Positions 18,869 to 27,532 of a stretch of 64,000 bases of DNA are shown here, in pieces. This stretch comes from Prevotella disiens JCM 6334 = ATCC 29426 (lineage in GTDB: Bacteria; Bacteroidota; Bacteroidia; Bacteroidales; Bacteroidaceae), in NCBI RefSeq assembly GCF_000613345.1, contig NZ_BAIS01000007.1, positions 1 to 64,000 of the forward strand. Reading direction: 5' to 3'. Below the pieces are notes generated by a model. That model was not told the origin of the DNA. It worked only from the letters and a program-made list of their open reading frames with translations, and did no database searches. Made by a program: the position numbers and the translations under genes. Position 1 is the stretch's first letter; the number at the start of each line of letters is the position of its first letter.

Positions 18869-18943
18869 GGAGAACTAGGAGAACTAGGGAAACTAGGGAA
18901 ACTAGGGAAACTAGGAGTACTAGGAAAACTAGTCTGACTAGGG
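18869..18943. repeat. 9-bp tandem repeat (GGGAAACTA variant)
   Basis: Eight imperfect 9-nt units (AGGAGAACT, AGGGAAACT, AGTCTGACT) fill the gap between the TolC and HlyD genes. The last units grade into the GTCTGACTA form used elsewhere. Confidence 0.85.
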
Positions 18944-18967
18944 TTCGATTAGTCCTTTCTTAGGCTT

Positions 18968-20455
18968 TTACAACGCTCCTATTGCCTTTTTGAGTCCTAC
19001 ATGAGCCGTTCTGACTGCAATTTCGGCATCTATGATAGCGGTTTTAGCCGTGAGCCATGCTGTTTGTGCTTGCATGACATCGGTAACGGTCATGACTCCT
19101 TCCTTGAAACCAAGGTTGGCAACACGCAGATTTTCCTCTGCCGACTTCATATTTTTGTTGGCTGTCAAAAGCCTTTCGTTGGCATTTTTCAGTCGGAAGT
19201 TATTTTGTTCCACTTCCAACCTTATTTTATTTCTTACATCGCTCAACTCCATTTCTGCCATACGAGTAACCCCTTGTGCGGCACGGGTGCGATATTTTCC
19301 TTCTCCCCAATTCCAAATTGGCACATGCAAAACAAGTCCAACACTCCAAAGGTCGCGAAATTTTTGTTCGAAACCGTTGAAAGTGTTAGGATTTGTAATG
19401 GTGTACCCTGCCGTCAATGCAAGGTGCGGACGATAAAGAGCCTGAATTAATTTTGTGTTTTGACGCGTTATGTCGACCGTATTCTGCAACAATCTCACCT
19501 CTGGGCGAGCGTTGTAGGCTGTGTCTACATGGTTATATTGCGTTGGGCTGAGTGCTGTCAGTTCGTCTGTATTTTCGTCTTTCAAACTTATTTCGTTCTC
19601 TATGGAGAGTCCGCAGAGTTGGCAAAGTGCCATTTTAGCGAGCGAAATGCCGTTTTTTATTTCCGCAATGGTGAGATTGGCAGTATTGACCGCTACCGAA
19701 ACCTTTAACCCATCGGCTTTGGTGGCTACTCCTGCCTCATACATTTTGTTCACATTGTCGTTCAATTTTGCTATTAAATCCCGATATTGTGTTGCCAATC
19801 GTTCTTTCTTTTTGAGCGAAATGATGAGCCAATAAGCGTTATCAACGGCAAAAAGCACGGTTTGCTGTTTCAGAGCGATGTCGTTTTGCGCCACCTGTTC
19901 GCCTATTGCTGCCAAGTCGTTGGCAGCTTTGATAGCCCCGCCCATATAAATAGGTTGTGTTACCATGATGCCTGCCGCATACATGTTTTTGGTGTTGGTG
20001 CGCAATTCGTTTTTAATGGTTTCGCCAATGTTGTTGCCTACCTGCGAGAGTGGAGCGCCAATGTTGCCAAGTACTTCGCTAAGGCGTTTCATTGCCTCTG
20101 CCGAAATGATGCCTTGTTGCTGGAGGAAGGATAAGTTTTGCCCTATCTGCGCTCCCATTTTGCCCACGGTGGTGGAGCCAAGATTGGTCAATGTTTCCTT
20201 TTGCTTATCGTTGAGCAACGACATTTCCCGCGATAAATGTTCGTATCCAGCCATACCCATAACTCGCGGCAAATACTTTGTTTTTGCAGCTTTGTGTGCA
20301 TTTTCGGCAATTTCTACCGATATGCGCGATATGGCAAGTTGCTTATTGTTTTGCAGTGCCAACTCTCGACAGCGTTCCAACGATAATGTGTTTTGCGCAT
20401 GGAGTGTTGAAATAACCCCGAAAACAATAGCTATAACCCCAAATAGGTTTTTCAT
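18968..20455 (-). CDS. TolC family outer-membrane efflux protein
   Basis: 495-residue outer-membrane channel of the TolC family. The N-terminal signal peptide (MKNLFGVIAIVFGVISTLHAQ) is followed by the family opening LSLERCRELALQNNKQL, long amphipathic helices and two repeat halves. The second half includes LFKEGV-like sequence (NLGFKEGVMTVTDVMQAQTAWL) near the end. It is the first gene of the export operon with HlyD and the ABC-2 permease. A full promoter precedes it. Confidence 0.92.
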   Translation of the reverse strand: MKNLFGVIAIVFGVISTLHAQNTLSLERCRELALQNNKQLAISRISVEIAENAHKAAKTKYLPRVMGMAGYEHLSREMSLLNDKQKETLTNLGSTTVGKMGAQIGQNLSFLQQQGIISAEAMKRLSEVLGNIGAPLSQVGNNIGETIKNELRTNTKNMYAAGIMVTQPIYMGGAIKAANDLAAIGEQVAQNDIALKQQTVLFAVDNAYWLIISLKKKERLATQYRDLIAKLNDNVNKMYEAGVATKADGLKVSVAVNTANLTIAEIKNGISLAKMALCQLCGLSIENEISLKDENTDELTALSPTQYNHVDTAYNARPEVRLLQNTVDITRQNTKLIQALYRPHLALTAGYTITNPNTFNGFEQKFRDLWSVGLVLHVPIWNWGEGKYRTRAAQGVTRMAEMELSDVRNKIRLEVEQNNFRLKNANERLLTANKNMKSAEENLRVANLGFKEGVMTVTDVMQAQTAWLTAKTAIIDAEIAVRTAHVGLKKAIGAL

Positions 20456-20477
20456 TTTCTCAATCTCAATTTGCTTG

Positions 20478-20507
20478 CAAAGTTATATAATTTTCCAACC
20501 AATGCCA
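20478..20507 (-). promoter_or_regulatory. Promoter of the TolC-HlyD-permease operon
   Basis: Minus strand: TTG (20505-20507), 19 nt, TAACTTTG (20478-20485), then GC. The spacing is the Bacteroidetes optimum. The ATG at 20455 follows after 22 nt. Confidence 0.7.
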
Positions 20508-20589
20508 AGCAAATTGTTCTATATTTTCTTTATTTACGTTAAAGAATAGATTTTTTGTTCAAAAAAGAACCATAATTAATTTTTTTTTT

Positions 20590-20597
20590 TAATTTTG
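20590..20597 (+). promoter_or_regulatory. Promoter -7 element of the DUF4492-cydAB operon
   Basis: TAATTTTG after a T10 tract, 44 nt upstream of the ATG at 20642. Confidence 0.55.
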
Positions 20598-20641
20598 CAA
20601 TTGAATTTGTATTTGATACAAGATTTATAAGAATTACATTT

Positions 20642-20860
20642 ATGGTGAAACGTGGTTTTTTTTATAGAGTTTTCGACCTCTATTATGATGGATTCAAGAA
20701 CATGACTTTGGGTAAGACACTCTGGGCGGTGATTCTTATAAAGCTCTTCATCATGTTTTTTATTCTCAAACTTTTCTTTTTTCCTAATTATATTAAGGAG
20801 AATGCCAAGAAGGGGAGCGAGGATAAGTTTATAGCAACCGAAATGTTGAACAGAAACTAA
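20642..20860 (+). CDS. DUF4492 small membrane protein upstream of cydAB
   Basis: 72-residue protein with a basic N-terminus (MVKRGFFYRVFDLYYDGFKNM), one transmembrane helix (residues 30-48, WAVILIKLFIMFFILKLFFF) and a charged tail. DUF4492 proteins regularly precede cydA in Bacteroidetes and Campylobacterota, which suggests an assembly or accessory subunit role for cytochrome bd, perhaps comparable to CydX. That role is inferred from context. A 9-bp tandem repeat separates it from cydA. Confidence 0.85.
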   Translation: MVKRGFFYRVFDLYYDGFKNMTLGKTLWAVILIKLFIMFFILKLFFFPNYIKENAKKGSEDKFIATEMLNRN

Positions 20861-20890
20861 GCGAAGTTTTTTGGAGGAAAGCTGAGATTT

Positions 20891-20922
20891 GTCCGACCAG
20901 TCTGACTAGTCCGACTCGTCCA
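20891..20922. repeat. 9-bp tandem repeat between DUF4492 and cydA
   Basis: Three to four units (GTCCGACCA, GTCTGACTA, GTCCGACTC, GTCCAAACA). They lie inside a TTGGAGG...CCTCCAA inverted pair (about 20873 and 20934). Confidence 0.8.
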
Positions 20923-20983
20923 AACACTCCCCTCCAACTTAAACAACCGAAAATTATCATTCTAACAGTAATATTTAAACAGT

Positions 20984-22522
20984 ATGGGAAATCATTTTTT
21001 AGCCATTGACCCTGATTTAGTGAATTGGTCGCGCGCTCAATTTGCCCTCACAGCCATCTATCACTGGCTGTTTGTGCCGCTGACGCTCGGTCTTGCACTC
21101 ATTATGGGTATCATGGAGACGTACTATTATCGTACGCGCGATGAGTTTTGGAAAAAGACGGCACAGTTTTGGCAACGTCTTTTCGGTATCAATTTTGCCA
21201 TGGGTGTGGCAACAGGTATCATTCTCGAATTTGAATTTGGTACAAACTGGAGTAACTATTCATGGTTTGTAGGCGACATTTTCGGTGCGCCACTCGCCAT
21301 TGAGGGTATGTTAGCCTTCTTTATGGAGTCTACTTTCGTTGCCGTGATGTTCTTCGGTTGGAAGAAAGTATCACGCGGTTTTCACCTTGCTTCTACGTGG
21401 CTCACAGGTTTGGGTGCTACCATTTCGGCGTGGTGGATTCTTGTTGCCAATTCATGGATGCAATATCCAGTTGGTTGTGCGTTCAATCCTGACACGATGC
21501 GCAACGAAATGACCTCGTTTTTGGAAGTGGCTTTAAGCCCAGTGGCAGTTAATAAGTTTATTCATACCGTTACTTCGGCATGGGTTTTGGGTGCTTGCTT
21601 CTGTGTTAGCGTAAGCTGCTGGTATTTATTGAAGAAACGCCATGTAGAATTTGCCAAAAAGAGTTTGAAGGTTGGCGCAGTGGTAGGTCTTGTTTCGTCG
21701 TTGATTACAGCGATTGCAGGCGATAATTCTGCTTACCTTGTTGCCCAAACTCAGCCTATGAAACTCGCTGCAATGGAGGCTTTATATAAAGGTGGTAACA
21801 GTCAAGCCTTGACAGCCTTTGCTCTTGTCAATCCATTTACAGAGCAAGAGGACTACACGACACAAACTGAGCCACCAATGAAGATAGCTGTTCCAAACAT
21901 GCTTTCGTTCCTTGCAACTCGTACAACCAACGGCTATGTTCCAGGTATTCAAGATGTTATCAACGGATATACCAAAGACGATGGCACAGTAGAACCTTCA
22001 TTGAAAGAAAAAATGGCACGTGGCCAATTGGCTATCGCTGCTTTGAAGGCTTATCGTGGTGGCGAAAAGACCGCAGCAAACGAAAAAGTTTTAAAAGAAA
22101 ACATGAAATATTTTGGTTACGGCTACATTAAAAACGCCGACCAAACTGTTCCGCCAATTGCCGTAAACTTCTATGCTTTCCGCATCATGGTTGGTTTAGG
22201 CACATTGTTTATCTTTGTGTTTGCGTTTATCCTTTTCATTATTTATCGAAAGGACATTACACGCCCTCGTTGGCTACAATTATTGGGCATTGCGCTCATT
22301 CCTTTGGCTTACATTGCCAGCGAAAGTGGTTGGTTGGTAGCCGAATTTGGTCGTCAGCCATGGACTATTCAAGACATGCTTCCTACATGGGCATCGGTAA
22401 GTCATCTTACTTCGGGCAACGTGGCAACCACCTTCTTCCTCTTTGCCTTCCTCTTCACCACCATGTTGGCGGTAGAAATAAGCATTATGTGTAAACAAAT
22501 AAAGAAAGGACCACAACTATGA
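20984..22522 (+). CDS. cydA: Cytochrome bd quinol oxidase subunit I
   Basis: CydA binds quinol and hemes b558, b595 and d, and reduces oxygen at very low tension. The protein has 512 residues and nine hydrophobic segments. LTAIYHWLFVPLTLGLAL near residue 20 carries the heme-ligand His, GAPLAIEGMLAFFMEST carries the conserved Glu residues, and GRQPWTIQDMLPT near residue 450 is the family signature. A quinol loop follows the fifth helix region. It overlaps cydB by 4 nt (ATGA). It likely protects a mostly anaerobic cell from oxygen and allows nanaerobic respiration. Confidence 0.97.
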   Translation: MGNHFLAIDPDLVNWSRAQFALTAIYHWLFVPLTLGLALIMGIMETYYYRTRDEFWKKTAQFWQRLFGINFAMGVATGIILEFEFGTNWSNYSWFVGDIFGAPLAIEGMLAFFMESTFVAVMFFGWKKVSRGFHLASTWLTGLGATISAWWILVANSWMQYPVGCAFNPDTMRNEMTSFLEVALSPVAVNKFIHTVTSAWVLGACFCVSVSCWYLLKKRHVEFAKKSLKVGAVVGLVSSLITAIAGDNSAYLVAQTQPMKLAAMEALYKGGNSQALTAFALVNPFTEQEDYTTQTEPPMKIAVPNMLSFLATRTTNGYVPGIQDVINGYTKDDGTVEPSLKEKMARGQLAIAALKAYRGGEKTAANEKVLKENMKYFGYGYIKNADQTVPPIAVNFYAFRIMVGLGTLFIFVFAFILFIIYRKDITRPRWLQLLGIALIPLAYIASESGWLVAEFGRQPWTIQDMLPTWASVSHLTSGNVATTFFLFAFLFTTMLAVEISIMCKQIKKGPQL

Positions 22523-23661
22523 CATACGAATTTTTGCAACATTACTGGTGGTTCCTCATCGCCCTTTTAGGTGGGTTGTTGGTGTTCCTCATGTTCGTTC
22601 AAGGTGCTAACTCTATGATTTTCCAATTGGGAAAGACAGACGTAGAGCGCCGATTGGTAGTAAACTCAACGGGTCGTAAATGGGAATTTACCTTTACCAC
22701 GCTCGTAACCTTTGGTGGTGCATTCTTTGCATCGTTCCCACTCTTTTACAGTACAAGTTTCGGCTCTGCTTATTGGGTATGGGTTGCCATTCTTTTCACT
22801 TTTATCATTCAAGCTGTAAGCTACGAATTTCAGAACAAAGCAGGCAACCTCTTGGGTGTGAAAACCTTCCAAACTTGCTTGATTATCAATGGTATCGTTG
22901 GTCCATTGCTCATCGGTGGTGCTGTAGCAACCTTCTTTACAGGTTCCAACTTCATCGTTGAGAAAGCCAATATCGTCAATGAAATGCAACCCGTTATCTC
23001 GCATTGGGCAAACGGCTCACGCGGTTTAGACGTATTGTTGAACCCTTGGGTAGTTGTTTTCGGTATCGCAGTGGTATTCTTGGCACGTGTTTTGGGTACA
23101 CTCTACATTCATAACAATGTGAACGACGACGCTATCCGCTCTCGCGTGCGCCCACAACTGCTCATCAATACCGTCTTCTTCCTTGTTTTCTTCCTCGCTT
23201 TCTTGGTGAAAACATTGCTCGGCGAAGGCTATGCAGTCAATGCAGAAGGCGTTATCGTCATGGAACCAATGAAGTATTTGAACAACCTTTTGGATATGTG
23301 GTACTTAGCCGTTATCCTTTTAATAGGTGTTCTCATGGTACTCTATGGCATCGTGCGCACCATCATGCAACCTACTTTCATTAAAGGTATTTGGTCTACT
23401 GGCATCGGCGTTGTCCTCGTAGTCATCGTTCTCTTCCTCATTGCAGGTTGGAACAACACCGCCTACTACCCTTCAACAGCCGATTTGCAGAGTTCGCTCA
23501 CCTTGCAAAACTCAAGTTCAAGCGAATTTACATTGACCGCCATGTTCTATGCGAGCCTCATTGCACCATTCGTTCTCGCCTACATCTTCTATGCTTGGCG
23601 CAGCATCGACAGCAAGAAACTCGATAAAGCCGAATTGGGCGACGACAAACACGCTTATTAA
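22519..23661 (+). CDS. cydB: Cytochrome bd quinol oxidase subunit II
   Basis: 380-residue partner of CydA with eight or so hydrophobic segments. It opens with LQHYWWFLIALLGGLLVFLMFVQGAN, with the family's F(V/D)QGAN motif, and has KWEFTFTTLVTFGGAFFASFP. Translation is coupled to cydA by a 4-nt overlap. A strong terminator lies at 23746-23787. Confidence 0.96.
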   Translation: MTYEFLQHYWWFLIALLGGLLVFLMFVQGANSMIFQLGKTDVERRLVVNSTGRKWEFTFTTLVTFGGAFFASFPLFYSTSFGSAYWVWVAILFTFIIQAVSYEFQNKAGNLLGVKTFQTCLIINGIVGPLLIGGAVATFFTGSNFIVEKANIVNEMQPVISHWANGSRGLDVLLNPWVVVFGIAVVFLARVLGTLYIHNNVNDDAIRSRVRPQLLINTVFFLVFFLAFLVKTLLGEGYAVNAEGVIVMEPMKYLNNLLDMWYLAVILLIGVLMVLYGIVRTIMQPTFIKGIWSTGIGVVLVVIVLFLIAGWNNTAYYPSTADLQSSLTLQNSSSSEFTLTAMFYASLIAPFVLAYIFYAWRSIDSKKLDKAELGDDKHAY

Positions 23662-23671
23662 ACTCGTTTTG

Positions 23672-23725
23672 GGTGCGTAGGAACGTGATTTTTTCACAAG
23701 CTCAACAGCTCGTATTACGTTCCTA
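23672..23725. repeat. Hairpin repeat copy after cydB
   Basis: A long-form copy, with TAGGAACGTGATTTTTTCAC, AAGCTCAACAGCTCGTATTA and CGTTCCTA. The outer arms pair as TAGGAACGT/ACGTTCCTA here, unlike the GGGGCG/CGTTCC type. A further copy in the other orientation lies at about 23812-23858. Confidence 0.75.
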
Positions 23726-23745
23726 ACAACTCAAAAACAATAATG

Positions 23746-23790
23746 AAAAACGTGGAAAATGGACTTTGTTCCGTTTTCCACGTTTTTTTG
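23746..23790 (+). terminator. Terminator of the cydAB operon
   Basis: Arms AAAAACGTGGAAAATGGA (23746-23763) and TCCGTTTTCCACGTTTTT (23770-23787), with one mismatch, followed by a T run. Confidence 0.85.
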
Positions 23791-23859
23791 TTACCATAAT
23801 CTGGTGTGCGGAACGGATACGAGTTGTTAAGTTTGTGAAAAACCTCCGCCCCTACACCT

Positions 23860-24140
23860 TTTTTATATATAGGCTGTTTTGCGCTTTAAAACAATAGGTT
23901 TTGGAATGCAAAACAGTAGGTTTTGAAAATCAGACCGGTTATCCTGCAATTTATCCCATATTTTTGTGCAAACGATAAAAAATGTAAGCATACCTACAAA
24001 TAGGCATTGGAGGGATAGAAAATGCCCTCGTTTTGTAATCCAAAGATTGCAATTATTGGTGTATAATCTTAAAGGCGATACCTAAAAGTAGGTATTGAGT
24101 GCATAAAACTATTCGTTTTTGCACATCTTAAAAGACTTGT
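23860..24140. other. Gene-free AT-rich stretch upstream of the pflB promoter
   Basis: No ORF supported. It contains degenerate TAGGC/TTTTG phrases of the second hairpin family (about 23868-23925) and several TAGG(C/T)ATT phrases around 23995-24095, but no stable hairpin I can define with confidence. Confidence 0.4.
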
Positions 24141-24149
24141 GCAATGAAA

Positions 24150-24198
24150 AATACTTAATTATAAGTATTGTCAAAAAAAGATAAACCGAGTACCTTTG
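24150..24198 (+). promoter_or_regulatory. pflB promoter with overlapping palindrome
   Basis: TTG (24168-24170), 20 nt, TACCTTTG (24191-24198). The -33 TTG is overlapped by a palindrome, AATACTTA-ATTA-TAAGTATT (24150-24169). Separately, a 13-nt arm AACCGAGTACCTT (24184-24196) covers the -7 element and is perfectly repeated inverted at 24238-24250. Both are plausible operators. Confidence 0.65.
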
Positions 24199-24279
24199 TA
24201 ACCTAAAAAATAATAACCAGACCAAGTATCCCATTATAAGGTACTCGGTTAAAAAATTTACTAAATTACAGATATTGTT

Positions 24280-26526
24280 ATGAGAGAAGAATGGAGAGGT
24301 TTCACAGGCACAAAGTGGCTTGATGAAGTTAATATGCGCGAGTTTATCCAGTCAAACTATACTGGCTACGATGGCGATGCAGAATTTCTTGCAAATCCAA
24401 CAGAAGCTACTGACAAGCTTTGGGGCAGATTAAAAGAACTCCAAAAAGAAGAACGCGCTAAAGGCGGTGTTCTCGATATGGAAACAGAAATAGTTTCAAG
24501 TATGACAGCTTATGGTGCAGGCTACATTGACGAAAGTATGAAAGACCTTGAAAAAGTAGTAGGTCTTCAAACCGATAAGCCTTTGAAGCGTGCCTTTATG
24601 CCATATGGTGGTATCAAGATGGCTGAACAAGCATGTACTACTTACGGCTACCAACCATCAGAAAAGCTCCACGAAATCTTTACAAAATATTGCAAGACCC
24701 ACAATGATGGTGTGTTCGATGCTTATACTGACGAGATGAAACTCGTTCGCCACAACCATATTCTTACAGGTCTTCCTGATACATACGGTCGTGGACGTAT
24801 CGTAGGCGACTATCGTCGTGTAGCTCTTTATGGTATCGACTTCCTCATTGCAGAGAAGAAAAAAGACTTGAAGAACTGCGGTTGCGGCGAAATGCAAGAC
24901 AACATTATCCGTCTTCGTGAAGAAATTTCAATGCAAATCAAGGCGTTGAAAGAAATGAAGGAAATGGCTAAGATTTATGGTTACGATATTTCTAACCCTG
25001 CTAAGAACGCTCGCGAAGCAGTTCAATGGCTCTATTTTGGCTACCTTTCAGCTATCAAGACACAAAATGGTGCTGCCATGTCAGTAGGTCGTGTGTCTAC
25101 TTTCCTCGATATTTACATCAACCGCGACCTTGAAGAAGGTACATTGACCGAAGAAGAAGCACAAGAATTGATTGACCACTTGGTTATGAAGTTCCGCATG
25201 GTGAAGTTTGCTCGTATTCCTTCTTACAACCAACTCTTCTCTGGCGACCCAGTTTGGGCAACCCTCGAAATGGCTGGTTTAGGTATGGACGGTCGCCACA
25301 TGGTAACAAAGAACGACTTCCGTTTCCTCCACACATTGGAAAACATGGGTCCTTCACCAGAACCTAACCTCACAGTGCTTTATTCTCCAGCTTTGCCTGA
25401 AGGTTTCAAGAAATATGCAGCAAAGATTTCGGTTAAGACAAGCTCTATTCAATACGAAAACGATGAAGTTATGCGTCCAGTTTGGGGCGACGACTACTCA
25501 ATTTGCTGCTGCGTTTCAGCAACACAAACAGGTAAGGAAATGCAATTCTTCGGTGCTCGTGCCAACTTGGCTAAGTGCTTGACATACGCTATCAGCGGTG
25601 GTGTAGACCACAAAACACGCGAACAATGCGGCCCTGCGTTCCGTCCTATCGAAGGCGATGTAGTAACTTACGAAGAATTTATGCCAAAATTCATGGATAT
25701 GATGGAATGGTTGGCAGGCGTTTATGTAAACACCTTGAACCTTATCCACTACATGCACGACAAATATTTCTACGAAGCAGCCGAATTGGCACTTATTGAT
25801 ACCGATGTTCGCCGCACATTCGCAACAGGTATCGCTGGTTTCAGCCATGTTGTAGACTCAATTTCAGCTATCAAATATGCTAAGGTAAACATCGTTCGCG
25901 ACGAAACAGGTTTCCCACTCGAATTTAAGACCGAAGGCGAGTTCCCACGCTATGGTAACGACGACGACCGTGCAGACGAAATTGCAGTATGGTTGCTCAA
26001 GACTTTCATCAGCATGATAAAGAAACACCATACTTATCGTGATTCAGAACCAACAACAAGTATTTTGACCATTACCTCAAACGTGGTTTATGGTAAATAT
26101 ACTTCAAATATGCCTGACGGTCGTCCTGACGGTGCTCCATTGGCTCCGGGTGCTAACCCATCATACGGTGCAGAGCAAAACGGCTTGTTAGCTTCTTTGA
26201 ACTCAGTAGCAAAATTGCCTTACGAATATGCTTTGGACGGTATTTCAAATACACAAACCATCGCTCCAAGCACATTGGGTAAGGACGACGAAGAACGTAC
26301 AAATACCCTCGTGGGCGTAATGGACGGATACTTCAGCCGTGGCGCACACCACTTGAACGTAAACGTGTTCGGTGTTGAAAAGCTCATCGATGCTATGGAA
26401 CACCCTGAAAAGGAAGAATACGCTAACTTCACCATCCGTGTCAGCGGTTACGCAGTGAAGTTCATCGACCTTACACGCGAGCAACAAGAAGATGTTATCG
26501 CTCGTCAGGCTCACGCTAAAATGTAA
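24280..26526 (+). CDS. pflB: Formate C-acetyltransferase (pyruvate formate-lyase)
   Basis: PflB is a 748-residue cytosolic glycyl-radical enzyme that converts pyruvate and CoA to acetyl-CoA and formate. It has the catalytic cysteine pair within [14 protein letters not shown] near residue 410 and the C-terminal glycyl-radical loop RVSGYAVKF near residue 728. [17 protein letters not shown] and [17 protein letters not shown] are typical of PFL proper and distinguish it from diol dehydratases. Codon use is strongly biased, as in highly expressed genes. The promoter region carries two inverted repeats. pflA follows after a perfect 36-nt palindrome. Confidence 0.97.
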   Translation: MREEWRGFTGTKWLDEVNMREFIQSNYTGYDGDAEFLANPTEATDKLWGRLKELQKEERAKGGVLDMETEIVSSMTAYGAGYIDESMKDLEKVVGLQTDKPLKRAFMPYGGIKMAEQACTTYGYQPSEKLHEIFTKYCKTHNDGVFDAYTDEMKLVRHNHILTGLPDTYGRGRIVGDYRRVALYGIDFLIAEKKKDLKNCGCGEMQDNIIRLREEISMQIKALKEMKEMAKIYGYDISNPAKNAREAVQWLYFGYLSAIKTQNGAAMSVGRVSTFLDIYINRDLEEGTLTEEEAQELIDHLVMKFRMVKFARIPSYNQLFSGDPVWATLEMAGLGMDGRHMVTKNDFRFLHTLENMGPSPEPNLTVLYSPALPEGFKKYAAKISVKTSSIQYENDEVMRPVWGDDYSICCCVSATQTGKEMQFFGARANLAKCLTYAISGGVDHKTREQCGPAFRPIEGDVVTYEEFMPKFMDMMEWLAGVYVNTLNLIHYMHDKYFYEAAELALIDTDVRRTFATGIAGFSHVVDSISAIKYAKVNIVRDETGFPLEFKTEGEFPRYGNDDDRADEIAVWLLKTFISMIKKHHTYRDSEPTTSILTITSNVVYGKYTSNMPDGRPDGAPLAPGANPSYGAEQNGLLASLNSVAKLPYEYALDGISNTQTIAPSTLGKDDEERTNTLVGVMDGYFSRGAHHLNVNVFGVEKLIDAMEHPEKEEYANFTIRVSGYAVKFIDLTREQQEDVIARQAHAKM

Positions 26527-26552
26527 GCATTGATTTAAGTTTTTAAAATATT

Positions 26553-26588
26553 AAAAAGATAATTGGGCAGCTGCCCAATTATCTTTTT
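26553..26588 (+). terminator. Perfect 18+18-nt palindrome between pflB and pflA
   Basis: AAAAAGATAATTGGGCAG (26553-26570) is followed without a loop by its exact reverse complement, ending in TTTTT. It should terminate most pflB transcripts and limit read-through into pflA, or form a bidirectional stop. Confidence 0.8.
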
Positions 26589-26600
26589 CATATTGAGAAA

Positions 26601-26634
26601 GTCAGACAGGTCCGACAAGTCCGACAGGTTAGAC
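26601..26634. repeat. 9-bp tandem repeat upstream of pflA
   Basis: Four units (GTCAGACAG, GTCCGACAA, GTCCGACAG, GTTAGACAA) end 15 nt before the pflA start. Confidence 0.8.
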
Positions 26635-26649
26635 AAAACTACAAACATT

Positions 26650-27438
26650 ATGGCAGAAATCCCCACAATCGACATCTCCACCGAGCAAACCATCAACGCT
26701 GATGGCACTCACACCGCTCGTGTACACTCTATCGAAACCTTCGGCTCAGTAGACGGGCCAGGTATTCGCTTCATCGTTTTCCTCAAAGGTTGCGCCATGC
26801 GCTGCCAGTATTGCCATAATCCAGACACATGGGAACCAAATTCAGACACCCTCACCACCGCCGACGAACTCTTAGAAAAAGCACTCCGATACAAAAGCTA
26901 TTGGGGCAAAAACGGAGGTATCACCGTTAGCGGAGGAGAATCGTTGTTGCAAATAGACTTCCTCATCGAATTTTTCAGAAAGGCAAAAGCAAAAGGCATA
27001 AACACCTGTTTGGACACATCGGCACAGCCCTTCCGCCGCACAGGTCAGTTCTTCAAGAAGTTTGAAGAACTGATGCAGTATACCGATTTGCTGCTTTTCG
27101 ACATTAAACATATCGACACTGTCGAGCATAAAAAGCTCACAGGGTGGGGCAACGAGAACATACTCGACTGCGCTCGTTATCTTTCAGAAATCAATAAACC
27201 CATTTGGCTGCGCCACGTCCTCGTGCCTACCATTACCGACAACGATGAATATCTGCACCGTTTGCGTGCTTTTATCGAAGAATTGCACAATGTAGAACGC
27301 ATCGAAGTGCTGCCTTATCACACACTTGGCATTTATAAATGGGAAAATTTGAACCTACCTTACGCCCTAAAAGACATACCAGAACCCACCCCAAAAGCGG
27401 TGGAATATGCTCAACGAGTGTTAGAAGGAAAAGCATAA
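26650..27438 (+). CDS. pflA: Pyruvate formate-lyase activating enzyme
   Basis: Radical-SAM enzyme that abstracts the glycine hydrogen in PflB to create its radical. The protein has 262 residues, with the [4Fe-4S] motif CAMRCQYC in GCAMRCQYCHNPDTW near residue 50 and GGITVSGGESLLQ near residue 95. SIETFGSVDGPGIRF is the PflA opening. An upstream in-frame ATG at 26563 is rejected because translation from it would cross the terminator palindrome and the 9-bp repeat. The gene order pflB-pflA matches the enzyme-activase pair. Confidence 0.95.
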   Translation: MAEIPTIDISTEQTINADGTHTARVHSIETFGSVDGPGIRFIVFLKGCAMRCQYCHNPDTWEPNSDTLTTADELLEKALRYKSYWGKNGGITVSGGESLLQIDFLIEFFRKAKAKGINTCLDTSAQPFRRTGQFFKKFEELMQYTDLLLFDIKHIDTVEHKKLTGWGNENILDCARYLSEINKPIWLRHVLVPTITDNDEYLHRLRAFIEELHNVERIEVLPYHTLGIYKWENLNLPYALKDIPEPTPKAVEYAQRVLEGKA

Positions 27439-27495
27439 AAAGATAATTTTTATTAATCTTCTGTTCATAACCTTTTCTTGTTCAAAGAATTTCTA

Positions 27496-27503
27496 TACCT
27501 TTG
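27496..27503 (+). promoter_or_regulatory. Promoter -7 element of the first Sel1 gene
   Basis: TACCTTTG, 29 nt upstream of the ATG at 27533. Confidence 0.55.
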
Positions 27504-27532
27504 TTCCCATAATTGGTCAATTCTATTTAAGA

